A stretch of 64,000 bases of DNA from Mesorhizobium sp. RMAD-H1. GTDB taxonomy: Bacteria; Pseudomonadota; Alphaproteobacteria; Rhizobiales; Rhizobiaceae. Below, one piece after another: positions 45,262 through 54,045 of this stretch (positions are counted from its first letter, which is position 1; every line of letters begins with the position of its first letter). A program made the position numbers and the translations under genes. The notes beneath the pieces are model-generated. The model was given only the letters and a program-made list of their open reading frames with translations, ran no database searches and was not told where the DNA came from. The stretch is taken from the NCBI RefSeq assembly GCF_014191375.1, contig NZ_JACHWN010000008.1:186001-250000 (forward strand), read 5' to 3'.

Positions 45262-46029
45262 ATGCACGATCTCCTCGCCAATCCCTGGTTCTATGCGACC
45301 GCCATTCCGGCGGTCATTCTCGTAGGCCTTTCCAAGGGCGGGCTCGGCGGGGCCATGGGCCAGCTCGGCGTGCCGCTGATGACGCTGGTGATGCCGCCAT
45401 TGCAGGCAGCGGCGATCATGCTGCCGATCCTCCTGGTGATGGATGTGGCGAGCCTGTGGACGTGGCGCGGCTATCATGACGCGAAGACGCTCAGATACAT
45501 GCTGCCGGGCGGTATGATCGGCATCGCCATCGGCTGGCTCATGTCAGAGTCGGTGACCGATGACATGGTCAAGCTGATTGTGGGCGCGATCGCGGTGCTG
45601 TTCGTGCTGCGCTATATCCTTGCCGGCGCAGCGGGGCGGGCGAAGGCAAAGCCGCAGAATTTAGCGGCCGCGACCGGCTGGTCGACGGTGGCGGGCTTCA
45701 CGAGCTATGTCGCCCATGCCGGCGGCCCGCCCTATCAAATCTACGCGCTGCCGCTCAGGCAGGACCCCAAGATCTACAACGGCACCAGCGTCATCTTCTT
45801 CGCCATCATAAACGCGCTCAAGGTCATTCCCTATTTCGCCCAAGGCCAGTTCGACGCGACCAATCTGTCGGCCTCCGGCGTGCTCGCGCCGCTGGCGTTT
45901 GCGGCGCCCTTCGCCGGAGCCTGGATCGTGCGGCGGATGAAACCGGAAGTCTTCTATCCCTTCATATATGCCATGGTCTTCCTGACGGGCCTCAAGCTCG
46001 TCTATGACGGCGTTGCCAAGATGTTTTGA
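45262..46029 (+). CDS. TauE/SafE family (TSUP) permease
   Basis: 255 residues from the ATG at 45262; a GTG at 45196 would add 22 residues without family match. About eight membrane segments; family motif VGLSKGGLGGAMGQLGVPLM near the N-terminus and YVAHAGGPPYQIYALPL in the second half. Exports or imports sulfur-containing organic ions such as sulfite or sulfoacetate. The substrate is not clear here. Confidence 0.88.
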   Translation: MHDLLANPWFYATAIPAVILVGLSKGGLGGAMGQLGVPLMTLVMPPLQAAAIMLPILLVMDVASLWTWRGYHDAKTLRYMLPGGMIGIAIGWLMSESVTDDMVKLIVGAIAVLFVLRYILAGAAGRAKAKPQNLAAATGWSTVAGFTSYVAHAGGPPYQIYALPLRQDPKIYNGTSVIFFAIINALKVIPYFAQGQFDATNLSASGVLAPLAFAAPFAGAWIVRRMKPEVFYPFIYAMVFLTGLKLVYDGVAKMF

Positions 46030-46199
46030 AATGGAACGAAAGTTGATCATTCCGATACGGAATTCGGGCTCTTTTGACGGGAATATGATCTACGCCGGCT
46101 TCGCGGAAGCCGATAAATGATCTATCTAGCTGGCTATGGGTTCAACCAAGGGTTGGCAAATAAAACCGGGATCTTTTCTCGGCCTTTACAGGAACGAAC

Positions 46200-47396
46200 A
46201 TGCAGGCTCCAAATAAGCGGGATACCCGCATCGATGTGTTCAGGGCGCTGGCGCTGTTGACGATCTTCGTCAATCACGTGCCGGGTACGATCTACGAGCA
46301 CATGACCCACAGAAATCTGGGCTTCTCCGATGCGGCGGAAGCCTTCGTGCTCATTTCGGGCATCGCGGTCGGACTTGCCTACGGGGCGAAATTCCAGCCC
46401 GGTAACCGTCTGCTGATGGGATTGAAGATGTGGCGGCGGGCAGGCGTGCTCTATATCACGCACATCATGACGACGATGGCGACGCTTGCCATCTTCTGCG
46501 GTGCGGCGATCTTTTTCAGGCGGCCGGAGTTCCTGTCCCACATCAATATCGAGCCGTTGATCAAGCATCCGGCCGAGGCGCTTTTCGGCATCGTCACGCT
46601 CGGCCATCAGCTCGGCTATAACAACATCCTGTCGATGTATGCGGTGCTTCTCCTGATGACGCCGGCTTTCCTGCTGCTGGCGCGTGCAAGCCTGCGCCTG
46701 ATGGTCGGCGTCTCGGGCCTCCTCTGGCTTCTCGCCGGCATCTATCGAATCGCGCCCCATAATTATCCCACCGACGGGGTCTGGTTCCTTAACCCTCTGT
46801 CATGGCAGTTCCTGTTCGTCATCGGCATCGCCGGTGTCCTGCATGTGCGCCGTGGCGGGCGCATTCCGGCCAATCCATGGCTGGTGGGGGCATCGGTGGC
46901 CTATCTGCTCCTGGCTCTCGCCTGGGTGCGCCTGCCTTTGTGGGGCATCAATACTTCGATGGGCCTGCCTGCCGTCCTGACGGGTTTCGACAAGACCTTC
47001 CTGTCGGCGCCGCGGCTCCTGCACGTGCTGGCGGCGAGCTATCTGATCGTGGCGATCCCGGCGCTCTCCAATGTGGCGCGCCTGGCGCCCGACCATCCGC
47101 TGGCGATCCTCGGCAAGCATTCACTGCCGATCTTCGTCGCGGGCACGATCCTCGCCATGGCGGCCCAGGTGATGAAGCTCGTCAATCCCGGCGGTCTTCC
47201 CTATGACACGCTCTTGATCGCCACCGGCATCGTGGTGCAGTTCGCGCTGGCCTATTATCTGGAATGGCTGCCGCGCCTCGGCTGGGGCGGCAAGGGCTCC
47301 GCGAAGCCGGCTACCCCGGCCTTGCCCGCCGCCGCGCCGGATCCGTTGCCCGGCAATGATTTTCCGGCAGGAAAGCCGGTGCTCCAGCCTGTCTGA
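46200..47396 (+). CDS. opgC: OpgC family membrane protein
   Basis: 398 residues with AGGAACG eight bases before the ATG. About ten membrane segments; the start RDTRIDVFRALALLTIFVNH and NLGFSDAAEAFVLISG are the OpgC_C pattern. OpgC adds succinyl groups to osmoregulated periplasmic glucans (cyclic glucans in Brucellaceae). The last 30 residues are Pro/Ala rich and likely cytoplasmic. No glucan synthase gene is in the window. Confidence 0.92.
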   Translation: MQAPNKRDTRIDVFRALALLTIFVNHVPGTIYEHMTHRNLGFSDAAEAFVLISGIAVGLAYGAKFQPGNRLLMGLKMWRRAGVLYITHIMTTMATLAIFCGAAIFFRRPEFLSHINIEPLIKHPAEALFGIVTLGHQLGYNNILSMYAVLLLMTPAFLLLARASLRLMVGVSGLLWLLAGIYRIAPHNYPTDGVWFLNPLSWQFLFVIGIAGVLHVRRGGRIPANPWLVGASVAYLLLALAWVRLPLWGINTSMGLPAVLTGFDKTFLSAPRLLHVLAASYLIVAIPALSNVARLAPDHPLAILGKHSLPIFVAGTILAMAAQVMKLVNPGGLPYDTLLIATGIVVQFALAYYLEWLPRLGWGGKGSAKPATPALPAAAPDPLPGNDFPAGKPVLQPV

Positions 47397-47495
47397 TCGA
47401 TTGGGGGCGGCGCCTGGCAGAGATGCCGGCGCCGCTTTCGGTCATGGGAGGCCGGTTCAGAAACGACACAGATGGTTCGACAATTCTTAACCGGG

Positions 47496-47510
47496 TTAAC
47501 CCTTCATTAA
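47496..47510. promoter_or_regulatory. CtrA box upstream of the sRNA candidate
   Basis: TTAACCCTTCATTAA: perfect TTAA-N7-TTAA. TTAAAT at 47522-47527 could be the -10. Confidence 0.7.
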
Positions 47511-47532
47511 TCCTAAGCGTGTTAAATGCTTG

Positions 47533-47631
47533 ATATCCAGTTCGTCTGGATACTTACCGAGTGGTTTTGCCACTCTGTTTGACGCCTCCCTGTTAAACTC
47601 CTGAGAGCCGCCTTTGCGGCTCTTTTTTTGT
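47533..47631 (+). ncRNA. Candidate small RNA with three hairpins
   Basis: Three clean stems follow one another: TATCCAG-TTCGT-CTGGATA (47534-47552), GAGTGG-TTTTG-CCACTC (47559-47575) and the terminator AGAGCCGC-CTTT-GCGGCTCT with seven T (47604-47630). The single-stranded stretch between stems 2 and 3 carries CCTCCC (47585-47590), able to pair with ribosome sites. A perfect CtrA box and a -10-like TTAAAT lie upstream. The size of about 98 bases is typical of trans-acting sRNAs. It is not matched here to a named family. Confidence 0.65.
47602..47631 (+). terminator. Terminator of the sRNA candidate
   Basis: AGAGCCGC-CTTT-GCGGCTCT followed by TTTTTTTG. Confidence 0.9.
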
Positions 47632-47661
47632 TCACAATTTTTTGGGAAAGGGTGGATTGCA

Positions 47662-47676
47662 TTAACCCTTTCTTAA
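47662..47676. promoter_or_regulatory. CtrA box upstream of the RcdA-like gene
   Basis: TTAACCCTTTCTTAA: perfect TTAA-N7-TTAA; a TGTATT at 47696-47701 may be the -10, giving a leader of about 140 bases. Confidence 0.7.
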
Positions 47677-47850
47677 ACATAACCTTGCGCGACAGTGTAT
47701 TGCGAGGCAGTTTGCGGTGGAATTCATGGCCCAGCCTGTTTCGTCCGCTTCCGGTTCGTGGTGGAACCGGGGCAACGACGGACAGGCTTTGTCGGTTAAC
47801 TGAACGATATCCGCCGTGAACAATGGCGATGCGGGGTTGCGAAGAGTATC

Positions 47851-48375
47851 ATGATTGAACATGAGTGCCGGAACGACAATACCATTCGGTTGGCCGAGCG
47901 CGTCGTCTTCTCCGATTCGTTCAAACCCCTCTACAAGGAAGGCATGGGCCTGGTCGAGGAAGCCGCGGCCTATCTCGACGGTGCCGGTCGTGATGAATCG
48001 AAAGCCCTGTCGCGCTCCGCGGCGACCTTCTATGCCGCCGAATCGATGCGCCTGACGACGCGCTTGATGCAGATCGCCTCCTGGCTTCTCCTGCAGCGTG
48101 CCGCGCGCAACGGCGAACTGACCCGCGAGCAGGTGGCGCTGGAAAAATCCAAGGTCCGCCTCGATACGCCTTCGGCCGCGGATACCCTGCCGGGCTGGGC
48201 GGAAATGCCTGCGGATTTCGTCGATCTCATCGAACGGTCGCTGCGGCTGCAGGATCGCGTGCGGCGCATGGATGACGAGATTTATGGCGAGCACAGCCCG
48301 TCGCGTGCGGCGGCGAACAGCAATCCGGTATCGGACCAGCTGGTGCTTCTGCAGACGGCCTTCGGCGGACGCTAG
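47851..48375 (+). CDS. rcdA: DUF1465 / RcdA-like regulator of CtrA degradation
   Basis: 174 residues. The DUF1465 pattern: LAERVVFSDSFKPLYKEGM, EEAAAYLDGAGRDE, LTTRLMQIASWLLLQRA, and LPGWAEMPADFVDLIERSL. RcdA of Caulobacter, the studied member, is an adaptor that helps ClpXP degrade CtrA and TacA. The length is close to RcdA, and a perfect CtrA box stands upstream, the same control known for Caulobacter rcdA. The symbol is by family and context and not by alignment. Confidence 0.8.
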   Translation: MIEHECRNDNTIRLAERVVFSDSFKPLYKEGMGLVEEAAAYLDGAGRDESKALSRSAATFYAAESMRLTTRLMQIASWLLLQRAARNGELTREQVALEKSKVRLDTPSAADTLPGWAEMPADFVDLIERSLRLQDRVRRMDDEIYGEHSPSRAAANSNPVSDQLVLLQTAFGGR

Positions 48376-48505
48376 ATTCCAGAGTGAGACGGTAAGCAGC
48401 GGGACAGTGGGCAGAGAAGCTGCTGCTCGCTGAGCTGCGAAGGTTGTTTCCCTTTTGTTCACATTTCTGCTGTCAAGTGCGCCTGTCAAACGATAAGGTC
48501 TGCAC

Positions 48506-49021
48506 ATGAAGGAAGCGATTCGGATCATCGGCATAGACCCGGGGCTCAGGCGCACGGGCTGGGGCGTGGTGGAAACGCTTGGCAACAGCTTGCGCTTCAT
48601 TGCCGCCGGCACGGTGAAATCGGACGACAAGATGGATCTGGCCTCCCGCCTTTGCCAGTTGCATGAAGGGCTTTCAACGATCTTCCATCAGCACATGCCG
48701 CATGAGGCGGCGGTGGAGCATACATTCGTCAACAAGGATGCCTCCGCGACGCTGAAGCTCGGTCAGGCGCGCGGCATCGCCATGCTCGTGCCCGCGCAGG
48801 CGGGCCTGAGGGTGGCCGAATATGCGCCCAATGCGGTCAAGAAGGCGGTGATCGGCGTCGGGCATGGCGAAAAGCAGCAGATCCACATGATGGTCAAGGT
48901 GCTGATGCCGAAGGCCGCCTTCGACACCAGCGACGCCGCGGACGCGCTGGCCATCGCCATCTGTCATGCCCATAACAGGCAAAGTTTTCTTGGAAGCGGG
49001 AGGCTCGCGGCAATCGCATGA
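48506..49021 (+). CDS. ruvC: Holliday junction resolvase RuvC
   Basis: 171 residues. Catalytic acids in [14 protein letters not shown] (Asp), [11 protein letters not shown] (Glu) and [15 protein letters not shown] (two Asp). Cuts Holliday junctions symmetrically after RuvAB branch migration. Its last four bases, ATGA, hold the ruvA start. First gene of ruvCAB. Confidence 0.96.
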   Translation: MKEAIRIIGIDPGLRRTGWGVVETLGNSLRFIAAGTVKSDDKMDLASRLCQLHEGLSTIFHQHMPHEAAVEHTFVNKDASATLKLGQARGIAMLVPAQAGLRVAEYAPNAVKKAVIGVGHGEKQQIHMMVKVLMPKAAFDTSDAADALAIAICHAHNRQSFLGSGRLAAIA

Positions 49022-49635
49022 TCGGCAAGCTCAAGGGGACTGTCGATGAAATCGACGAGGATCATGTGGTCATCGATGTGCATGGCGTCGGCTATATCGC
49101 CTATTGCTCGACGCGCACGCTCGGCAATCTGCCGGGGCCGGGCGAGGCGGCGACGCTGCTGATCGAGACCTATGTGCGCGAGGACGTGATCCGGCTCTAT
49201 GGCTTCGCGACAAGGCTGGAGCGCGAATGGTTCCGCCTTCTGCAGAACGTGCAGGGGGTCGGCGCCAAGGTGGCGCTGGCAGTGCTCGGCACGCTTACGC
49301 CCTCCGATCTCGCCAATGCGATCGCGCTGCGCGATATCGCCATGGTCAGCCGCGCGCCGGGTGTCGGCAAGAAGGTGGCGGAGCGGATCGTCACCGAATT
49401 GAAGAACAAGGCGCCTGCCTTTGCCGGCGAAGCCTCGGGAACCATCGGGCTGAAGCAGGAGTTGGGCGAGGGCGTGGCGTCCGCGCCTGTCGCCGATGCC
49501 GTTTCCGCGCTCAGCAATCTCGGCTATTCGCGCGACCAGGCGGCCAATGCGGTGGCGGCGGCGCTGAAGCAGGCGGGCGAGGATGCGGATTCGGCGAAGC
49601 TCATTCGCCTGGGGCTCAAGGAACTGGCGCGGTGA
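49018..49635 (+). CDS. ruvA: Holliday junction DNA helicase subunit RuvA
   Basis: 205 residues. N-terminal [22 protein letters not shown]-fold, then the two HhH motifs ([27 protein letters not shown]) and the C-terminal domain III with [15 protein letters not shown]. It binds the junction as tetramers and loads RuvB. ATGA overlap with ruvC; ruvB follows after 88 bases. Confidence 0.96.
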   Translation: MIGKLKGTVDEIDEDHVVIDVHGVGYIAYCSTRTLGNLPGPGEAATLLIETYVREDVIRLYGFATRLEREWFRLLQNVQGVGAKVALAVLGTLTPSDLANAIALRDIAMVSRAPGVGKKVAERIVTELKNKAPAFAGEASGTIGLKQELGEGVASAPVADAVSALSNLGYSRDQAANAVAAALKQAGEDADSAKLIRLGLKELAR

Positions 49636-49723
49636 CGACCTGCCCAACGGGTTTTGCCTGCCTGACAGGCTTTGTCGGTTGTTCCGGATTGCCTGAGGTC
49701 GCGCCTCGTGCGAGGAGAGCGGC

Positions 49724-50761
49724 ATGAACGATGCCAACCGCCTGATTTCCGCCGACAAGCGCGGCGAGGATGTCGACAACACGCTGCGGCCGCAGACGCT
49801 GGACGATTTCGTCGGCCAGGCGGCGGCGCGCGCCAATCTGAAAGTGTTCATCGAGGCCGCGAAGACCCGCGGCGAAGCCTTGGACCATGTGCTCTTCGTC
49901 GGCCCCCCGGGGCTCGGCAAGACGACGCTGGCGCAGATCATGGCGAAGGAGCTGGGCGTCAATTTCCGTTCGACCTCCGGTCCGGTCATCGCCAAGGCAG
50001 GTGATCTGGCCGCCCTTCTGACCAATCTCGAAGATCGCGATGTGCTGTTCATCGACGAGATCCACCGGCTCAACCCGGCGGTGGAGGAAATCCTCTATCC
50101 GGCGATGGAGGATTTCCAGCTCGACCTCATCATCGGCGAGGGGCCGGCGGCGCGCTCCGTGAAGATCGACCTCGCACGGTTCACCCTGGTCGCGGCCACC
50201 ACCCGTCTGGGTCTTCTGACGACGCCGCTGCGCGACCGCTTCGGCATTCCCGTCCGACTCAATTTCTATACGGTGGAGGAGCTGGAGCATATCGTGCGGC
50301 GCGGCGCGCGCATCATGCAATTGGGCATCGCCGACGACGGGGCGCTGGAGATCGCACGCCGCGCCCGCGGCACGCCGCGCATTGCCGGGCGGCTATTGAG
50401 AAGGGTGCGCGATTTCGCGCTCGTCGCAGGTGCCGACACGGTCGACCGCAGGGTCGCCGACGAGGCGCTGCAGCGGCTCGAGGTCGACAGCCTCGGCCTC
50501 GACCAGCTCGACCGGCGCTATCTCAACATGATCGCCCGGAATTTCGGTGGCGGTCCCGTCGGTATCGAGACCATCGCCGCCGGTCTTTCCGAGCCGCGCG
50601 ACGCGATCGAAGACATCATCGAACCCTATCTGATCCAGCAGGGCTTCATCCAGCGCACGCCGCGCGGGCGGCTCCTGACCGTCAATGCATGGAAACATCT
50701 GGGCCTGACTGCGCCCTCCGACCTCGCCCAGGCGCAAATCGGGCTGTTCGACGAGGATTGA
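49724..50761 (+). CDS. ruvB: Holliday junction DNA helicase subunit RuvB
   Basis: 345 residues. AAA+ ATPase: [12 protein letters not shown], Walker [15 protein letters not shown], Walker [12 protein letters not shown], sensor 1 LVAATTRLG, arginine finger region [11 protein letters not shown], and a C-terminal winged helix ([16 protein letters not shown]). It drives branch migration. Convergent with the GH5 gene, 21 bases away. Confidence 0.97.
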   Translation: MNDANRLISADKRGEDVDNTLRPQTLDDFVGQAAARANLKVFIEAAKTRGEALDHVLFVGPPGLGKTTLAQIMAKELGVNFRSTSGPVIAKAGDLAALLTNLEDRDVLFIDEIHRLNPAVEEILYPAMEDFQLDLIIGEGPAARSVKIDLARFTLVAATTRLGLLTTPLRDRFGIPVRLNFYTVEELEHIVRRGARIMQLGIADDGALEIARRARGTPRIAGRLLRRVRDFALVAGADTVDRRVADEALQRLEVDSLGLDQLDRRYLNMIARNFGGGPVGIETIAAGLSEPRDAIEDIIEPYLIQQGFIQRTPRGRLLTVNAWKHLGLTAPSDLAQAQIGLFDED

Positions 50762-50782
50762 CGCCGGTCTTCGTCAAGAGAG

Positions 50783-52048
50783 CTATTTCAAACCCACGCC
50801 TTTCAGGATGACAGGGTCGAGCGTGCCGCTTTCATCATCGGTGGTGATGCCGAAGGCGCCGCCCCACGACCAGACGGCCCAGGCATAGCCATAGCGCTCC
50901 GCCAGCGCAGTGACGTCATGCAGATAGGCGGCGCGCCATTCAACCGGCATCCTGAAGGGATTGCCATATTCCTGCCGGATCATGCCGAATTCGCCGAGAA
51001 AGATGTCTTGCGGGGCGATGCCGTATGTCTTCGCCCAGGCATGCACGGTCCTGAACGGAGCTTCCATGGTCTTCGAAAGCTTCTCCGGCGTATCGATGAG
51101 CGCATATTGCTCATCGAGATAGGCGAGAAGGCCGGCTTTGCGTTCCCGCGGCGCCTCATCCCCGATCCGTTGCCGGATATGTTCGAGGATCTGCTGCTGC
51201 TGCTGCGGCTTCGGAACGCTGTAGGGCGGATAGGGAATGCCGGTGACGTAGCGGATGAAATCGCCGGCCCATTGCGCGCCCTGATGGGTCAGGAGGAAGG
51301 GCTCATAGCTATGAAAGGTCCAGATGATGTTGTCGTCCGGAATGTCGCGCGGATCAAGGCGCGCCAGCAAATCGGCCCTTCCCCAGCAGCCGCCTGAAAG
51401 AACCAGGGTCAGCCGCGTGGCCGAAGACCGGGCGGCGGCGAAGAGCTTGTGCAGCTTCGGCGGCCATTCTCCGGATTGTGCCGGATCGCAATCGATCACC
51501 GGTTCGTTCATCAGTTCGAACGCCACCTGTTCCGGCGGTTCCCTGGAAAGCGTGCGGCCCATCGTGCGGACCACTTCCAGATAGCGGTCGAAGAGGGCGG
51601 GATCCGCCATGACTTCGGTCATGCCGGCGCTGCGGTTGTCGCCGGCAGGGAAGAGGTGGAGATCGACGACAGCCTTCAGCCCAGCCTGGTTGACGAGGCG
51701 GACAGACTGCAGCACGCTTTCATAGAGGCGGTCGCGGAACGCCGCCGTCCGGCCGGAAAGGAAAGGCGAGGGGTCGACGGGGATGCGGACGAAATCGAAA
51801 CCGGCCTTCTTCAGGGCGCGCAGATCCCCTTCATCGAGGGTCTTGCGCCATTCCGGATAAGGCAGGAGCACGTTCTCGTCATTCCAGCGGCTTTCATCGG
51901 GCCAGGTCGTCCAGATATCGAGATTGACGCCGCGCTTCATCTTGAACGTGGCTGCGGCAACCGGAAAGCAGAGCGCTACGGCGACTGCGAGGCCCAATGA
52001 CAGCCTCGGCATCAACAGCTTCTTGAACATCATCGGCAAGGTTGCCAT
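50783..52048 (-). CDS. Secreted glycoside hydrolase family 5 protein (cellulase-like)
   Basis: 421 residues. GAGGAAG precedes the ATG. Signal peptide: LSLGLAVAVALCFPVAAA. GH5 fold: GVNLDIW, FDFVRIPVDPSPF, VVDLHLFPA, the acid/base Glu in FELMNEPVI, TFHSYEPFLLTHQG, and the nucleophile Glu in FLGEFGMI. It may cut beta-1,4-glucans or act on the cell's own exopolysaccharide. It lies alone between ruvB and ybgC on the opposite strand. Confidence 0.88.
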   Translation of the reverse strand: MATLPMMFKKLLMPRLSLGLAVAVALCFPVAAATFKMKRGVNLDIWTTWPDESRWNDENVLLPYPEWRKTLDEGDLRALKKAGFDFVRIPVDPSPFLSGRTAAFRDRLYESVLQSVRLVNQAGLKAVVDLHLFPAGDNRSAGMTEVMADPALFDRYLEVVRTMGRTLSREPPEQVAFELMNEPVIDCDPAQSGEWPPKLHKLFAAARSSATRLTLVLSGGCWGRADLLARLDPRDIPDDNIIWTFHSYEPFLLTHQGAQWAGDFIRYVTGIPYPPYSVPKPQQQQQILEHIRQRIGDEAPRERKAGLLAYLDEQYALIDTPEKLSKTMEAPFRTVHAWAKTYGIAPQDIFLGEFGMIRQEYGNPFRMPVEWRAAYLHDVTALAERYGYAWAVWSWGGAFGITTDDESGTLDPVILKGVGLK

Positions 52049-52106
52049 CGCTTCCTCATCGCCAGTAATGGGTTGCAGGAAAATGCTTCCAACGAAAGGA
52101 ACGCGG

Positions 52107-52595
52107 ATGAGCGAACGAGACGGGCCGGCCGAGCATAATGCAAAGGCAGAGGAAGAAAAGGGGCTTTCCGGCGTCCTGGCGGAGGGCGGTCACCGGCTTC
52201 TGGCGCGGGTTTACTATGCGGATACGGATTTTTCCGGCGTGGTCTATCACGGCCGCTATCTCGAATTTCTCGAACGCGGCCGCACGGATTTCCTGCGTCT
52301 GACCGGCATTTACCATTCGGAGCTGGCGGACGGACTGCATGGCGAGCAACTCGTTTGGGTCGTCCGGCGCATGGAGATCGATTTTCGGGCGCCGGCGCGG
52401 ATCGATGACGTCCTGGTGATCGAAACCCGGGTGGAGGATGTTTCGGGAGCGCGTATCCACATGCGGCAGGCGATCTTCCGGGGCGATGCGCTGTTGGTCG
52501 CGGCGAAGGTCGAGGCGGCACTGATAAACAGTGAAGGGCGGCCACGCCGCTTCCCCAAGGAATGGAAAGACGTTTTCCTGGCCAAGGCCCCATAA
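52107..52595 (+). CDS. ybgC: Tol-Pal system acyl-CoA thioesterase YbgC
   Basis: 162 residues with AAGGAAC seven bases before the ATG. Hot-dog fold with the 4HBT signature RVYYADTDFSGVVYHGRYLE (catalytic Asp in ADTDFSG), FLERGRTDFLR after it, and VVRRMEIDFRAPARIDD. Hydrolyses acyl-CoA esters and binds phospholipid-synthesis enzymes. First in the tol-pal cluster, 249 bases ahead of tolQ. Confidence 0.94.
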   Translation: MSERDGPAEHNAKAEEEKGLSGVLAEGGHRLLARVYYADTDFSGVVYHGRYLEFLERGRTDFLRLTGIYHSELADGLHGEQLVWVVRRMEIDFRAPARIDDVLVIETRVEDVSGARIHMRQAIFRGDALLVAAKVEAALINSEGRPRRFPKEWKDVFLAKAP

Positions 52596-52739
52596 ATGTC
52601 GGACGGCTGTCAGAATTGTCCGGAATCCTAACTCATCCTTAACCATAACAATCCATTAAATGGCGAAGTAGGGAACCAGGGGAACGGCCGTTTTACTCAA
52701 GCGCCTTCCTTTTACCAAATTTAGCCGCAAGAAGCCGCG

Positions 52740-52754
52740 TTAGGGGGTAGTTAA
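52740..52754. promoter_or_regulatory. Near-consensus CtrA box upstream of tolQ
   Basis: TTAGGGGGTAGTTAA: TTAA-N7-TTAA with one mismatch, about 90 bases before the tolQ start. A TTAACCAT half-site is also present near 52632. Confidence 0.45.
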
Positions 52755-52844
52755 CCCTAAAACAGAAGCGGCGATTGCGACAACGAATGCGACCCTTGCC
52801 GCCCGGTCACAAGCCGGGCGTTTGGATTCGAGGATGGTGGACTT

Positions 52845-53558
52845 ATGGAAAACATTGCGCTTGCGGCACCCAGCGCTGACGTCACTCTCTGGGGCCTGTT
52901 CATGCAGGCGAACTGGGTGGTCAAGCTCGTCATGCTCGGCCTTCTCGGCGCGTCGGTCTGGACCTGGGCGATTATCGTCGACAAGACGCTCGGCTTCGGC
53001 CGGGCGCGGCGCGCGCTCGACCGTTTCGAGCAGGTATTCTGGTCGGGGCAGTCGCTCGAGGAGCTCTACCGAAACTTGAGCGATCGCCGCGCCACGGGCA
53101 TGAGCGCCATCTTCATGGCGGCCATGCGCGAGTGGAAGAAGTCGTTCGAGAAGGGCGCCCGCTCGCCGATCGCCCTGCAGATGCGCATCGACAAGGCGAT
53201 GGACGTGGCGCTGGCGCGCGAGAACGACAAGCTGGAAGCCCGGCTCGGCTTCCTGGCGACGATCGGTTCGGCCGCTCCCTTCATCGGTCTTTTCGGCACG
53301 GTCGTCGGCATCATGACATCGTTTCAGGCGATCGCCGCCTCGAAATCCACCAATCTGGCGGTGGTTGCGCCGGGTATCGCAGAAGCGTTGCTTGCCACGG
53401 CCATCGGCCTTCTGGCGGCTATTCCGGCGGTTATCGCCTACAACAAGCTCTCCAGCGACGCGGGCAAGATCAGCGCGCGCATGGAGGGCTTCGCCGACGA
53501 GTTTTCCGCCATACTCTCGCGGCAAATCGATGAGAAGCTGGCGCCGCGTAACCAGTAA
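52845..53558 (+). CDS. tolQ: Tol-Pal protein TolQ
   Basis: 237 residues. Three membrane helices: WVVKLVMLGLLGASVWTWAI (about 22-42), GSAAPFIGLFGTVVGIMTSF and LLATAIGLLAAIPAVIAY. MotA/TolQ/ExbB family; five copies form the proton channel around TolR in the inner membrane. TolQ drives outer-membrane constriction at division. Start of the tolQRAB operon, 30 bases from tolR. Confidence 0.97.
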   Translation: MENIALAAPSADVTLWGLFMQANWVVKLVMLGLLGASVWTWAIIVDKTLGFGRARRALDRFEQVFWSGQSLEELYRNLSDRRATGMSAIFMAAMREWKKSFEKGARSPIALQMRIDKAMDVALARENDKLEARLGFLATIGSAAPFIGLFGTVVGIMTSFQAIAASKSTNLAVVAPGIAEALLATAIGLLAAIPAVIAYNKLSSDAGKISARMEGFADEFSAILSRQIDEKLAPRNQ

Positions 53559-53588
53559 AAGCAGGTTCTAAACGCAGGAAGTTATGCC

Positions 53589-54038
53589 ATGGGCATGTCG
53601 GTGGGAAATCAGGGGCTGCAGTCGGGACGTCGCCGGCGGAGCCGCAAGAAAGCGCTGATAAGCGAGATCAACGTCACGCCCTTCGTGGACGTGATGCTGG
53701 TGCTGCTCATCATCTTCATGGTCGCGGCACCGCTCCTGACGGTCGGCGTGCCCATCGATCTGCCCGAGACCCAGGCGAAGGCGATGAACACGCAGACCAC
53801 GCCCATCACCGTCTCGGTCAACGACAAGGGGCAGATCTATCTGCAGGAAACCGAGGTGGGGATCGACGAGGTGGTGCCCAAGCTCGAGGCGATCGCCAAG
53901 ACCGGCTATGAGGAACGCATCTTCGTGCGCGGCGACAAATCGGCAGATTACGGCACCGTCATGAGGGTGATGGCGCGCATTTCGGCGGCCGGCTTCAAGA
54001 ATCTCGGTCTTGTGACACTCCAGGAGCAGGATAGCTGA
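53589..54038 (+). CDS. tolR: Tol-Pal protein TolR
   Basis: 149 residues. Basic N-terminus ([20 protein letters not shown]), then the single helix [19 protein letters not shown] with the proton-binding Asp, and a periplasmic domain. Pairs with TolQ as ExbD-type subunit. It ends 7 bases before the tolA start. Confidence 0.97.
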   Translation: MGMSVGNQGLQSGRRRRSRKKALISEINVTPFVDVMLVLLIIFMVAAPLLTVGVPIDLPETQAKAMNTQTTPITVSVNDKGQIYLQETEVGIDEVVPKLEAIAKTGYEERIFVRGDKSADYGTVMRVMARISAAGFKNLGLVTLQEQDS

Positions 54039-54045
54039 CGCCATC

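Larger units (their letters stand above)
47397..47850. other. 454-base intergenic region with two CtrA boxes and an sRNA candidate
   Basis: Between opgC and the RcdA-like gene. It contains the CtrA box at 47496, the sRNA candidate 47533-47631, and a second CtrA box at 47662. A 64-codon frame at 47628 has no ribosome site and is not called. Confidence 0.6.

Noticed and set aside
47628-47819. 64-codon plus-strand frame before the RcdA-like gene
   Set aside because: Starts within the sRNA terminator, crosses the CtrA box, lacks a ribosome site.
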